Source of the DNA: an uncultured Actinomycetes bacterium
Lineage (GTDB): Bacteria > Actinomycetota > Thermoleophilia > Gaiellales > F1-60-MAGs149
DNA length: 11,221 bases
Direction: 5' to 3'
Assembly (NCBI GenBank): GCA_903960645.1
Contig: CAJCBN010000357.1
Coordinates: 1-11,221, forward strand
Part shown: positions 1-6,808 of the stretch, piece after piece
Position numbering within the stretch: the first letter of the stretch is position 1
Layout: each line of letters begins with the position of its first letter
Translations under genes and position numbers: made by a program
Notes under the pieces: generated by a model
The model's input: only the letters and a program-made list of their open reading frames with translations
The model's database searches: none
Told to the model about the DNA's origin: nothing

Positions 1-150
1 ATGGAGTGGGCCAATCGCAGCGGCCAGGCGCGGAAACCTGTGCCGCCGATCATCACCGCCTAGCGGTTCTGCCGAGGGTCCTGTGCGATGGAGTGATGCG
101 ACAAACGGGTCAGACCCGTTCGGCGCATCATCACGGACGCAGAAGAGGCC
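1..150. other. Left-edge stretch without a recognisable gene
   Basis: Apart from the inverted repeat at 94-130 I recognise nothing here. Short open frames exist on both strands, as expected at this GC content. None shows a family motif, a Shine-Dalgarno sequence or a convincing start. It may be an intergenic gap or the end of a gene lying outside the window. Confidence 0.4.
94..130. repeat. Imperfect inverted repeat downstream of the globin frame
   Basis: Two nested inverted repeats share one centre. The outer arms are TGATGCG (94-100) and CGCATCA (124-130). A 3x3 internal mismatch separates them from inner arms AACGGGTC (104-111) and GACCCGTT (113-120). As RNA this folds into a roughly 14-bp stem with an internal loop, and the inner stem realistically closes with a 5-nt loop. 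It lies 20 nt past the globin stop on the minus strand, where a terminator would be expected, but no U-tract follows in either direction. It may be a U-less terminator, an mRNA-stabilising hairpin or an operator. Confidence 0.5.
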
Positions 151-555
151 TCAGCGCGCCCAGCGCTGATCTCGCGGCCACGAGACGCGCTGGCAGAACG
201 TGCTGCCACCCTCGATGAAGGGCATGAACGCCTTGCGGAACTCCACGGACAGGCCGATCTCCTCGGCCGCCGCGTGCATGTGGTCGGCCCACGCCTTGCG
301 CTGCTCGCCGGTGATCTTGAGCCCGTGGTGGACGCCGCGCATGACCTCGAAGCCGCCGCGCTGCTCCGTATGGAGTGGCGGGCCACCGAGGAGCTCGGCC
401 AGCCACAGCGTGAGGCGCTCCGCGTGCTCCTCGCCCGGGTCCCGGAACAGCGGGAGCAGCAGGGGATCGGCGAAGACGCGCTCGTAGAAGCGCGTGGTGA
501 GACGCTCGAGGGCGGGCAGCCCGCCGGCGAGTGCATAGAGGCTTCGATCCGCAGA
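151..555 (-). CDS. Group II truncated haemoglobin-like protein, start codon unresolved
   Basis: This small haem protein is of the 2-on-2 globin type, a family linked to oxygen or NO/peroxide chemistry in the cytosol. The frame reads SLYALAGGLPALERL and then RFYERV, with the B10-type Tyr. Next come LAELLGGPP, an RGVHH segment whose first His fits the proximal F8 haem ligand, and KAWADHM, whose Trp fits the group II G8 Trp. The C-terminus (EGGSTFCQRVSWP) departs from the usual GTRLA.NSQP ending. Homology runs right up to position 543, but no ATG, GTG, TTG, ATT or CTG occurs in frame between there and the tRNA-Pro 3' end at 557. The only upstream in-frame starts, GTG at 624 and TTG at 597, lie inside the tRNA. 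The ATG at 536 is one base out of frame. Assignment to the globin family is fairly secure. Whether the gene is expressed, clipped at its 5' end or carries a sequence error is open. The quoted left limit is the stop codon, and the right limit is simply the first codon clear of the tRNA. Confidence 0.7.
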   Translation of the reverse strand, partial: SADRSLYALAGGLPALERLTTRFYERVFADPLLLPLFRDPGEEHAERLTLWLAELLGGPPLHTEQRGGFEVMRGVHHGLKITGEQRKAWADHMHAAAEEIGLSVEFRKAFMPFIEGGSTFCQRVSWPRDQRWAR

Positions 556-556
556 A

Positions 557-630
557 TCGGGACGGTCAGATTCGAACTGACGACCCCGCGCTCCCAAAGC
601 GCGTGCGCTACCAGGCTGCGCCACGTCCCG
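557..630 (-). tRNA. tRNA-Pro (anticodon TGG)
   Basis: Read on the minus strand, this 74-nt sequence folds into a full cloverleaf. The acceptor pairs CGGGACG with CGTCCCG and the D-stem pairs GCGC with GCGC around AGCCTGGTA. The anticodon stem pairs CGCGC with GCGCG around loop TTTGGGA, giving anticodon TGG at plus positions 594-596. There is a 5-nt variable loop, and the T-stem pairs GTCAG with CTGAC around TTCGAAT. The discriminator is A and no CCA is encoded, so the tail must be added by CCA-adding enzyme. It sits 26 bp after the rpoD stop on the same strand, so it may be released from an rpoD-tRNA transcript. The globin-like frame begins immediately at its 3' side. Confidence 0.97.
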
Positions 631-651
631 CTGCGGATCGGTACCGCTCGT

Positions 652-666
652 GGGGGCTAGGCCCCC
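652..666 (-). other. GC hairpin spanning the rpoD stop codon
   Basis: GGGGGC (652-657) and GCCCCC (661-666) pair across the 3-nt loop at 658-660, so the rpoD TAG lies within the hairpin. No T-tract follows towards the tRNA, so it is not a standard intrinsic terminator. It could slow RNase or polymerase between rpoD and tRNA-Pro. Confidence 0.35.
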
Positions 667-1730
667 GGCACGGCCCGAAGGCCCTGGATTTCACGGATCG
701 CCGCCAACTCGCGCAGCGCCTCGACCTCGATCTGCCGGATGCGCTCGCGCGTCAGCCCGAACTCGCGGCCGATCTCGTCGAGCGTGCGCGGATCCAGACC
801 GTCGAGCCCGTAGCGCAGCTCGAGCACGCGGCGATGACGCTCCGGCAGGGCGTTGAGCCCCTCCTGCAGCGCCTCATGACGCAGCTGGTCGGAGACGGCA
901 TCCATCGGATCGATGGCCTCGCTGTCGGCCAGGAAGTCGGAGAACGAGGACTCGCCCTCGTCGCCCACCGGCTCCTCGAGGGAGATGGGGGAGCGGGCGG
1001 CCTTGCGCACGTCCAGCACCTGGTACAGCGGCAGCTTCGCCTCCTCGGCGATCTCCTCGTTCGACGGCTCGCGGCCGAGGCGCAGCATCAGCGTGCGCTC
1101 CGCGCGATTGATCTTCTGGAGGCGCTCCACGACGTGCACGGGCAGGCGGATGGTGCGGCTCTTGTCGGCGAGCGCGCGCGCCACGGCCTGGCGAATCCAC
1201 CAGGTGGCGTACGTCGAGAACTTGAGGTCGCGGCGCCAGTCGAACTTCTCGACGGCGCGGATCAGACCGAGGATGCCCTCTTGGATCAGGTCCAGGAAGC
1301 CGAGGCCCTGGCCGCGGTAGTTCTTGGCGATCGACACGACGAGGCGCAGGTTGGACTCGACCATCTGCTGCTTGGCCTGCATGTCACCCTTCTCGACGCG
1401 CTTGGCGAGACGGATCTCGTCGGCCTTCGTCAGCAGGGGATAGCGGCCGACCTCGTGGAGGAACAGCTGCAGGGAGTCCGTGGTGCCCTCGTAGGCGAGC
1501 CGGCGCTCAAGCGCAGTGGGCTCAGCGGGACGGTCGTTGTCCTCGATGATCTCGATGCCCTCGGCCTCGATCATGCCCTTGACGGCATCCATCGCATCGG
1601 GCTCGAGCTCATGCTCGGCCAGCGCCTCGACGATCTCGCCGAAGGCCAGTGTGCCGCGCTCGTTCCCCACCTCGATCAGGCGCTGGTACTCGGGAAGCTC
1701 CTGGACCTCTTGCGGCTGCTCGACGATCAT
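657..1730 (-). CDS. rpoD: RNA polymerase primary sigma factor (RpoD/SigA type)
   Basis: This 357-residue sigma-70 family protein directs RNA polymerase to housekeeping promoters. Regions in order: a region 1.1-like acidic N-terminus (about 10-65, ending GIEIIED); region 1.2 (about 85-117, SLQLFLHEVGRYPLLT); region 2 (about 125-195, with NLRLVVSIAKNYRG, DLIQEGILGLIRAVEKFDW and KFSTYATWWIRQAV, the core-binding and -10-reading helices); region 3; and region 4 (about 290-350, LPERHRRVLELRYGL, then helix-turn-helix LDEIGREFGLTRERIRQIE for the -35 element). Presence of region 1.1 and the full set of group 1 motifs favours the essential sigma over an alternative one. The chosen ATG is preceded by AAGGGA four to five bases upstream. 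The gene diverges from the hisS operon across 92 bp. A GGGGGC/GCCCCC hairpin spans its stop codon (652-666). The conserved region 2.3/2.4 junction reads RRDLKFS where RRGYKFS is common. Confidence 0.95.
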   Translation of the reverse strand: MIVEQPQEVQELPEYQRLIEVGNERGTLAFGEIVEALAEHELEPDAMDAVKGMIEAEGIEIIEDNDRPAEPTALERRLAYEGTTDSLQLFLHEVGRYPLLTKADEIRLAKRVEKGDMQAKQQMVESNLRLVVSIAKNYRGQGLGFLDLIQEGILGLIRAVEKFDWRRDLKFSTYATWWIRQAVARALADKSRTIRLPVHVVERLQKINRAERTLMLRLGREPSNEEIAEEAKLPLYQVLDVRKAARSPISLEEPVGDEGESSFSDFLADSEAIDPMDAVSDQLRHEALQEGLNALPERHRRVLELRYGLDGLDPRTLDEIGREFGLTRERIRQIEVEALRELAAIREIQGLRAVPGA

Positions 1731-1822
1731 GCGGTTCCCTTTCGGCTGGTTCGGCGCGACGCGCCGGTAGACTCCTGCAAGCGCACTGGCGCTCCAGACC
1801 TAACGTACGACGGAGGCACCCT
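1731..1822. promoter_or_regulatory. Divergent intergenic region with a 15-bp palindrome (rpoD / hisS operon)
   Basis: This 92-bp gap must hold promoters for both rpoD (minus) and the long plus-strand operon. It contains a perfect palindrome CGGCGCGACGCGCCG at 1752-1766 (7-bp arms, one central base). Directly after it comes TAGACT (1768-1773), a good TAnnnT -10 candidate for the plus strand, with no clear -35. TAACGT (1801-1806, plus) and its reverse TACGTT are weaker -10 candidates. The plus-strand GGAGG at 1812-1816 is the ribosome site of the first operon gene. The palindrome abuts the putative -10, so it is a plausible operator. The position is seen in the sequence and the function is inferred. 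Confidence 0.45.
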
Positions 1823-1825
1823 ATT
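1812..1825 (+). promoter_or_regulatory. Shine-Dalgarno that decides an ATT start
   Basis: GGAGG at 1812-1816 is followed by a 6-nt spacer and ATT at 1823-1825, in frame with the metallo-hydrolase. The motif and spacing match the canonical sites seen before HU (8993-8997) and rph (5526-5530), which favours ATT over CTG at 1829 (12-nt spacing). Confidence 0.6.
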
Positions 1826-2473
1826 CCCCTGCAGGCCACATCGCTCTCGCTCGGGCCCTACGGGACGAACTGCTACATCGTCCACCCCGACGATTCGGCC
1901 GACTGCGTCGTGATCGATCCCGGTGAAGAGCCGGAGCGCGTCACCACAGCGCTCGCCGAATTGGGCCTGCGCTGCGTGGCCGTGCTCGTGACTCACGGGC
2001 ACCTCGATCACATCGGCGCGGTCGGCGCCGTCGCCGGGGAGGCGACGTGCCCAGTCTATACCAGCGCTGGCGACCGGGATGTGGTCGCCCACATCAACGA
2101 TCATCTCTGGCCCGGCTTCGGCCCGTACGTCGAGCACGAGCCCGAGGGCACGCTCGAGCCCGGCGTCCCGGTGGAGCTCGCGGGGATGACGATCGACGTC
2201 CTGGCGACGCCCGGTCACTACCCGCATTCGGTCGCCTTGGTGCTGACCGGCCCCGATGACTCCCAGCTGCTGGCCGCGGGCGATGTGCTGTTCGCCGGCT
2301 CGGTCGGCCGCACCGATCTGCCCGGTGGCGACTGGGACGTGCTCGAGCAGTCGATCGCGCTGCTCCTGCGCGAGGTCGATCACGATACGCCCGTGCTGCC
2401 CGGCCACGGACCCGTCACGACGCTGCGTCACGAGCTGGCCGCCAACCCCTTTCTGTCCGGACTGCGCGGATGA
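1823..2473 (+). CDS. Metallo-beta-lactamase-fold hydrolase (glyoxalase II-like), apparent ATT start
   Basis: This is a 216-residue zinc hydrolase of the hydroxyacylglutathione hydrolase-like group, usually a cytosolic thioester hydrolase. Visible residues, numbered from the ATT: GPYGTNCYIV near the start; zinc motif THGHLDH (H58, H60, D62, H63); third His in TPGHYPHS (H132); bridging Asp in AAGDVLF (D154); GRTDLPGGD; and the last His in LPGHGP (H195). The set is complete, so the enzyme should be active. Its physiological substrate cannot be read. No ATG, GTG or TTG lies in frame between the rpoD coding region and the conserved N-terminal strand. The ATT at 1823 has GGAGG at 1812-1816, six bases upstream. 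CTG at 1829 is the alternative. It is the first gene of the operon and its TGA overlaps the hisS ATG (ATGA). Confidence 0.88.
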   Translation: MPLQATSLSLGPYGTNCYIVHPDDSADCVVIDPGEEPERVTTALAELGLRCVAVLVTHGHLDHIGAVGAVAGEATCPVYTSAGDRDVVAHINDHLWPGFGPYVEHEPEGTLEPGVPVELAGMTIDVLATPGHYPHSVALVLTGPDDSQLLAAGDVLFAGSVGRTDLPGGDWDVLEQSIALLLREVDHDTPVLPGHGPVTTLRHELAANPFLSGLRG

Positions 2474-3738
2474 GCGACGAGTTCAACGCTCCCCGCGGCA
2501 CGCTCGACTGGCTGCCAGCGCGCCAGGCCGCCCGTCACGCGATGATCGAGCGCTTCCGCGCCCTGTGTGAGGGCGCGGGCTATCGCGAGGCCGCCACGCC
2601 GGTGTTCGAGGAGAAGGCGCTGTTCTCCCGCACCGCCGGCGAGAGCTCCGAGGTCGTGGGCAAGGAGATGTACCTGTTCGAGGACCAGGGCGAGCGCATG
2701 CTGGCCCTGCGCCCGGAGTTCACCGCCTCTCTGATGCGGCTCTACCTCGGACACGGCCTGTCGCGCGAGGCCCAGCCCGTGCGGCTCTGGTGCGCCGGCT
2801 CGTGCTACCGCTACGCCGCCGTACAGCGCGGGCGCTACCGGGAGTTCACCCAGGTCGATGCCGAGGCGATCGGCTCGGACGACCCGGCCGTGGATGCGGA
2901 GCTGATCGCCCTCCAACTGCGCTGGTACGCCGCCCTCGGCCTCGACGGGATCGAGTTGCGCATCAACACCATCGGCGATCGCGGCGACCGCGAGCCCTAT
3001 CTGGCCCTGCTGCGCGCCTACCTCGACGCGCACCTCGACGAGGTGGACGACGAGATCCGCCGCCAGCGTGATCTCAATCCGCTGCGCGCCTTCGACACCA
3101 AGGACCCCGCCTCACAGCGCGTGATGGCCGACGCGCCGAAGATCGCCGACCACGTCAGTGCGGCGGCGCAGGAGCACTTTGCCGCCGTCCGCGCCTTCCT
3201 CGACGCGCGCGACATCGCCTACGTGGTCGATCCGACGCTCGTGCGCGGACTCGACTACTACTGCCGCACGACGTGGGAGGTCGCCTGGCCCGAGCTGGGC
3301 GCGCAGTCCGGTATCGGTGGCGGCGGTCGCTACGACGGTCTCGCCGAATCGATCGGTGGCCCGGCCACGCCCGGTGTCGGCTTCGCCTCCGGGGTGGAGC
3401 GGGTGCTGCTGGCCCTCGAGGAGCAGGAGCGGCTGCCGGCAGGCGCCCCCGCCACGGACGCCTTCTTCGCCATCTTCGCCGACGCAGCGCGCCCCGAGCT
3501 CCACGCCCTGCTCGACCGCGCGCGCGACGCCGGCGTCGCCTGCGAGGCCGATCTGGCCGGCCGCGGCGTCAAGGGCCAGATGAAGCAGGCCGATCGTATC
3601 GGTGCCGCACGAACCGTCGTCTGCGGCGACGATGAGTGGGCGCGCCGCGTCTGCCTCGTGCGCAACATGAGCAGCGGCGAACAGGTGGAAGTTCCGCTCG
3701 ACGAACTGGTCGAGCATCTCGTGAAGGCGAAGGGGTAG
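2470..3738 (+). CDS. hisS: Histidyl-tRNA synthetase
   Basis: This class II synthetase charges tRNA-His with histidine using ATP and acts as a homodimer. The 422-residue length is normal for bacteria. Visible are the N-terminal PRGTLDWLP, class II motif 2 around RLWCAGSCYRYAAVQRGRYR and EFTQVDAE (about 105-132), the histidine-binding LVRGLDYY (257-264), the GGGGRYD loop (283-289), and motif 3 GVGFASGVERVLLAL (about 302-316). A C-terminal anticodon-binding domain follows (about 328-420), with VKGQMKQADRIGA. The LVRGLDYY segment continues CRTTWE where TRTVFE is usual, a mild change. The ATG overlaps the upstream stop in ATGA, so translation is likely coupled. aspS follows after three bases, a common bacterial pairing. 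Confidence 0.97.
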   Translation: MSDEFNAPRGTLDWLPARQAARHAMIERFRALCEGAGYREAATPVFEEKALFSRTAGESSEVVGKEMYLFEDQGERMLALRPEFTASLMRLYLGHGLSREAQPVRLWCAGSCYRYAAVQRGRYREFTQVDAEAIGSDDPAVDAELIALQLRWYAALGLDGIELRINTIGDRGDREPYLALLRAYLDAHLDEVDDEIRRQRDLNPLRAFDTKDPASQRVMADAPKIADHVSAAAQEHFAAVRAFLDARDIAYVVDPTLVRGLDYYCRTTWEVAWPELGAQSGIGGGGRYDGLAESIGGPATPGVGFASGVERVLLALEEQERLPAGAPATDAFFAIFADAARPELHALLDRARDAGVACEADLAGRGVKGQMKQADRIGAARTVVCGDDEWARRVCLVRNMSSGEQVEVPLDELVEHLVKAKG

Positions 3739-3741
3739 GAC

Positions 3742-5541
3742 GTGACGTACAGGACCAGGCACTGCGGGGAATTCGCCGTCGAGCAGCTCGGCGAGGAGGT
3801 CCACGCCTCCGGCTGGACGGCCCGCCTCCGCGACCACGGGGGCCTCGTCTTCATCGACCTGCGCGACCGCAGCGGCATCGTCCAGCTCGTGATCGATCCC
3901 GAGCACGCGCCCGCGGCGATCGCCGTGGCCCAGTCGATCCGGGTCGAGAGCGTCATCCACGTCCGCGGCCGCGTCGTGGCGCGCAGCGCCGGCACCGTCA
4001 ACCCGAATCTGCCGACCGGCGCCATCGAGATTCTCGTCGACGAGCTCGACGAGCTCGCGCCGAGCGATCCACTGCCGTTCCAGCTCGACGACGAGAACGT
4101 CGACGAGGCACTGCGCATCCGCCATCGCGCGCTCGACCTGCGCCGCGACGAGATGCAGCGCAACCTCCGAATGCGCTCCCAGGTGACGCGGATCATCCGC
4201 GACCACCTCGAGGCCCGGGGCTTCCTCGAGCTCGAGACGCCGATCCTGACGAAGTCCACGCCGGAGGGCGCCCGCGACTTCGTCGTGCCGGCCCGCCTGC
4301 ACCCCGGCAGCGTGTACGCGCTGCCGCAGTCGCCCCAGCTGTTCAAGCAGCTGTACATGATGGCCGGGCTTGAGCGCTACTACCAGATCGCCCGCTGCTT
4401 CCGCGATGAAGCCCAGCGCGCCGACCGCCAGCTCGAGTTCACCCAGCTCGACCTCGAGATGTCCTTCGTGGAGCGCGACGAGATCCTCGATCTCGCCGAG
4501 GACCTGTACTGCCGCATCTGGAAGGAGGTCCTCGACGTCGACCTGCCGCGCCCGTTCCCGAAGCTGGCGCACGCCGAGGCCATGCTGCGCTTCGGCTCCG
4601 ACAAGCCGGACCTCCGGTACGGGCTCGAGATCGCCGACGTTTCCGACCTCGTGCGCGATTCCGGCTTCAGCGTCTTCAAGGGCGCGGTCGAGAGCGGCGG
4701 CTGCGTCCGCGCGCTGGCCTGCCCCGGTGCCGCCGGCCTCAGCCGCAAGGACCTTGACGAGCTCGCCGAGTTCGCCAAGGAGTGGGGCGGCAAGGGTCTC
4801 GCCTACCTGCTGATCGAGGAATCGGGCGAGGTCCGTTCGCCGATCGCCAAGTTCCTCTCCGCGGCGGAGCTCGACGGGATCCGTACCGCTACCGGTGCCG
4901 GCCCCGGCGACGCGATCTTCCTCGCCGCCGACACGGAGCCGGTGGTCGTGCGCGTGCTCGGCGCGCTGCGCCCGCACCTGGCCGAGCGCTTCGAGCTGGC
5001 CGCGCCCGACGCCTGGTCCATGCTCTTCGTCGTCGATTTCCCCCTGTTCGGCTGGAACGAGGACGAGGGCCGCTGGGTGGCCGAGCATCACATGTTCACC
5101 GCGCCGCGCGCCGAGGACGAGGAGCGGCTCGAGAGCGATCCTGGCTCCGTGCTGTCGGAGGCCTACGACATGGTCATCAACGGCAGCGAGATCGCCTCGG
5201 GCTCCATCCGTATCAACCGCCCCGAGCTGCAGGAGCGGATCTTCCGCACGGTCGGCTTCTCCGACGCGGAGGCCGAGGAGCGCTTCGGCTTCCTCCTGCG
5301 CGCCCTCCACTACGGCGCCCCGCCGCACGGCGGCATCGCCCCCGGCATCGACCGCACCGTGATGCTGCTGGCCGGCACCGACTCGATCCGCGACGTGATC
5401 GCGTTCCCGAAGATCAGCGGTGGCTTCGACCCCCTGACGGACGCGCCCTCGCCGGCCACGGATGAGCAGTGGCGCGACCTCGGACTGCCGATCCCGCCCA
5501 AGCCCGAGCCGAAGGCCGGAACCACGGAGGACCAGGCATGA
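3742..5541 (+). CDS. aspS: Aspartyl-tRNA synthetase, bacterial type; possibly non-discriminating
   Basis: This 599-residue class II synthetase attaches aspartate to tRNA. Domains: an OB-fold anticodon-binding domain (about 1-105, GWTARLRDHGGLVFIDLRD), the catalytic core with QSPQLFKQLYMM (196-207), motif 2 RCFRDEAQRADRQLEFTQ (218-235), the inserted bacterial GAD domain (about 285-420), and C-terminal motif 3 GGIAPGIDRTVMLL. His32 and Gly84 in the anticodon domain match the His/Gly pair reported for non-discriminating bacterial AspRS, where discriminating enzymes such as that of E. coli carry Leu and Lys. This suggests it may also make Asp-tRNA-Asn for GatCAB amidation (inference). The start is GTG with AAGGGG at 3730-3735, six bases upstream. 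Its stop overlaps the rph ATG. Confidence 0.96.
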   Translation: MTYRTRHCGEFAVEQLGEEVHASGWTARLRDHGGLVFIDLRDRSGIVQLVIDPEHAPAAIAVAQSIRVESVIHVRGRVVARSAGTVNPNLPTGAIEILVDELDELAPSDPLPFQLDDENVDEALRIRHRALDLRRDEMQRNLRMRSQVTRIIRDHLEARGFLELETPILTKSTPEGARDFVVPARLHPGSVYALPQSPQLFKQLYMMAGLERYYQIARCFRDEAQRADRQLEFTQLDLEMSFVERDEILDLAEDLYCRIWKEVLDVDLPRPFPKLAHAEAMLRFGSDKPDLRYGLEIADVSDLVRDSGFSVFKGAVESGGCVRALACPGAAGLSRKDLDELAEFAKEWGGKGLAYLLIEESGEVRSPIAKFLSAAELDGIRTATGAGPGDAIFLAADTEPVVVRVLGALRPHLAERFELAAPDAWSMLFVVDFPLFGWNEDEGRWVAEHHMFTAPRAEDEERLESDPGSVLSEAYDMVINGSEIASGSIRINRPELQERIFRTVGFSDAEAEERFGFLLRALHYGAPPHGGIAPGIDRTVMLLAGTDSIRDVIAFPKISGGFDPLTDAPSPATDEQWRDLGLPIPPKPEPKAGTTEDQA

Positions 5542-6242
5542 GCCGACCCGACGGACGAGAACACGACGAGCCGCGGCCGATCGTAATCACCCCGGGCTTC
5601 CTGCAGTCGGCGCCGTCGGCGCTGATCGAGCTCGGACAGACGCGCGTGCTCTGCACCGCGATCATCGAGGAGAGCGTGCCGCCGTGGATGCGCGGTCAGG
5701 GCCGCGGTTGGCTGACCGCCGAGTACGGGATGCTCCCGGCCTCGACCGGCCAGCGCAAGCAGCGCGACGCGACGAAGGGCCGGCTCGACGGCCGTACCGT
5801 CGAGATCCAACGGCTGATCGGGCGCTCACTGCGCGCCGTCGTCGACCTCAAGCAGTTGGGAGAGAACACGCTGTGGATCGACTGCGACGTGCTGGAGGCC
5901 GATGGTGGCACCCGCTGCGCCTCGATCACCGGCGCCTACGTCGCCGCGCACCTCGCCCTCGCCCGGATCGGTCGCACGGCCGCACTGCGCGACTCCATCG
6001 CCGCGATCAGCGTCGGCATTGTCGACGGCCAGCCGGTGCTCGATCTGCCCTACGTCGAGGACTCGCGCGCCGACGTGGACATGAACGTGGTGATGACCGG
6101 GGCGGATGGGCTCGTGGAGGTGCAGGGCACCGCCGAGGGCACGCCGTTCCCGCGGGCAGACCTCAACAGCCTGCTCGATCTGGCCGGCATCGGCATGATC
6201 TCCCTGCGCGCCGCGCAGCAGGCCGCCATCAACGCCGCGTGA
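5538..6242 (+). CDS. rph: Ribonuclease PH
   Basis: This phosphorolytic 3'-5' exoribonuclease trims tRNA 3' extensions using phosphate, normally as a ring hexamer in the cytosol. The product is 234 residues. Conserved parts visible are MSRPDGR at the start, TRVLCTA (35-41), GRGWLTAEYGMLP (55-67), QRLIGRSLRAVVDL (91-104), the phosphate-binding DGGTR (122-126), the acidic EDSRADVDMNVV (174-185) and EVQGTAEG (194-201). The chosen ATG lies in an ATGA overlap with aspS and has GGAGG at 5526-5530 seven bases upstream. An in-frame ATG at 5469 would place 23 non-homologous residues inside aspS. rdgB follows with a GTGA overlap, the rph-rdgB pair being common in bacteria. Because tRNA-Pro in this window encodes no CCA, 3' trimming of this kind is needed before CCA addition. 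Confidence 0.97.
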   Translation: MSRPDGREHDEPRPIVITPGFLQSAPSALIELGQTRVLCTAIIEESVPPWMRGQGRGWLTAEYGMLPASTGQRKQRDATKGRLDGRTVEIQRLIGRSLRAVVDLKQLGENTLWIDCDVLEADGGTRCASITGAYVAAHLALARIGRTAALRDSIAAISVGIVDGQPVLDLPYVEDSRADVDMNVVMTGADGLVEVQGTAEGTPFPRADLNSLLDLAGIGMISLRAAQQAAINAA

Positions 6243-6808
6243 TCGAACGGATCCACCTCGCCACCGGCAACCCCGGCAAGGCCGCTGAGCTCGAGCGGCT
6301 GCTCGGCTGCCCCGTGCTTCCAATTGAGGGCTGGGAGCCACCCGTCGAGGACGGCGACAGCTTCCTCGCGAACGCCCGTCTCAAGGCGCGCGCTGGCGCG
6401 GCGCGCTGCCCCGGCGCCTGGGTGGTCGCCGACGACTCCGGCCTCGAGGTCGACGCGCTCGACGGCGCCCCCGGGGTACACAGCGCCCGCTACGGTGGCG
6501 ACGGCCTCGACGACGCCGGCCGAACGGCTGCCCTGCTCGCCGCCGTCGCGGACGCGGAGGACCGCCACGCGCGCTTCCGCTGCGTCCTCGTGGCGATCGG
6601 GCCGGACGGTGAGGAGGTCGTGGCCGACGGCACGCTTGAGGGCACGCTCGCGCGTGCACCACGCGGGGCGGGTGGCTTCGGCTACGACCCGATCCTGATC
6701 CCGGCGGGCGACTCCCGCACCTGCGGCGAGCTGACGCGCGACGAGAAGAACGCGATCTCGCATCGCGGGACCGCGGCCCGCGCTCTGCGCGATACCCTCG
6801 GCCTGTGA
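6239..6808 (+). CDS. rdgB: Non-canonical purine NTP pyrophosphatase (RdgB/HAM1)
   Basis: This enzyme hydrolyses ITP, dITP and XTP to monophosphates plus pyrophosphate, cleansing the nucleotide pool of deaminated purines. The product is 189 residues from GTG. Motifs: ATGNPGKAAEL (8-18, substrate Lys14), catalytic Glu37 in VEDGDSF, DDSGLEVDAL (65-74), PGVHSARYGG (78-87), GGFGYDP (145-151) and ISHRG (173-177). The widely conserved F.ENA..KA motif reads FLANARLKA, so its Glu is Ala at residue 44, and the usual Phe after GYDP is replaced. The catalytic Glu and Asp appear intact, so activity is expected. The start sits in a GTGA overlap with rph and no Shine-Dalgarno is visible, which implies coupling. 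The next gene also starts in a GTGA overlap. Confidence 0.95.
   Translation: MIERIHLATGNPGKAAELERLLGCPVLPIEGWEPPVEDGDSFLANARLKARAGAARCPGAWVVADDSGLEVDALDGAPGVHSARYGGDGLDDAGRTAALLAAVADAEDRHARFRCVLVAIGPDGEEVVADGTLEGTLARAPRGAGGFGYDPILIPAGDSRTCGELTRDEKNAISHRGTAARALRDTLGL

Noticed and set aside
60..536. ATG at 536 as the start of the globin gene
   Set aside because: It is one base out of frame. Its translation (MHSPAGCPPSS...) lacks every globin feature, while the correct frame shows homology on both sides of this point.
1649..1822. GTG at 1649 as the start of the metallo-hydrolase
   Set aside because: It would add 58 residues antisense to rpoD and across the divergent promoter, with no similarity to the family N-terminus.
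531..1913. 460-codon plus-strand open frame running opposite rpoD
   Set aside because: It covers the tRNA and the whole sigma factor gene in antisense and has no recognisable domain or ribosome site. It is a shadow of rpoD.
3112..5328. 738-codon open frame on the minus strand opposite hisS and aspS
   Set aside because: It is the mirror of two clearly conserved genes at high GC. Its composition is low-complexity (Ala, Val, Glu, Arg, Leu) with no family motif, typical of a codon-bias shadow.
5469..5537. Upstream ATG for RNase PH at 5469
   Set aside because: The extension lies inside aspS and is not family-like. ATG 5538 has GGAGG at good spacing and an ATGA overlap.
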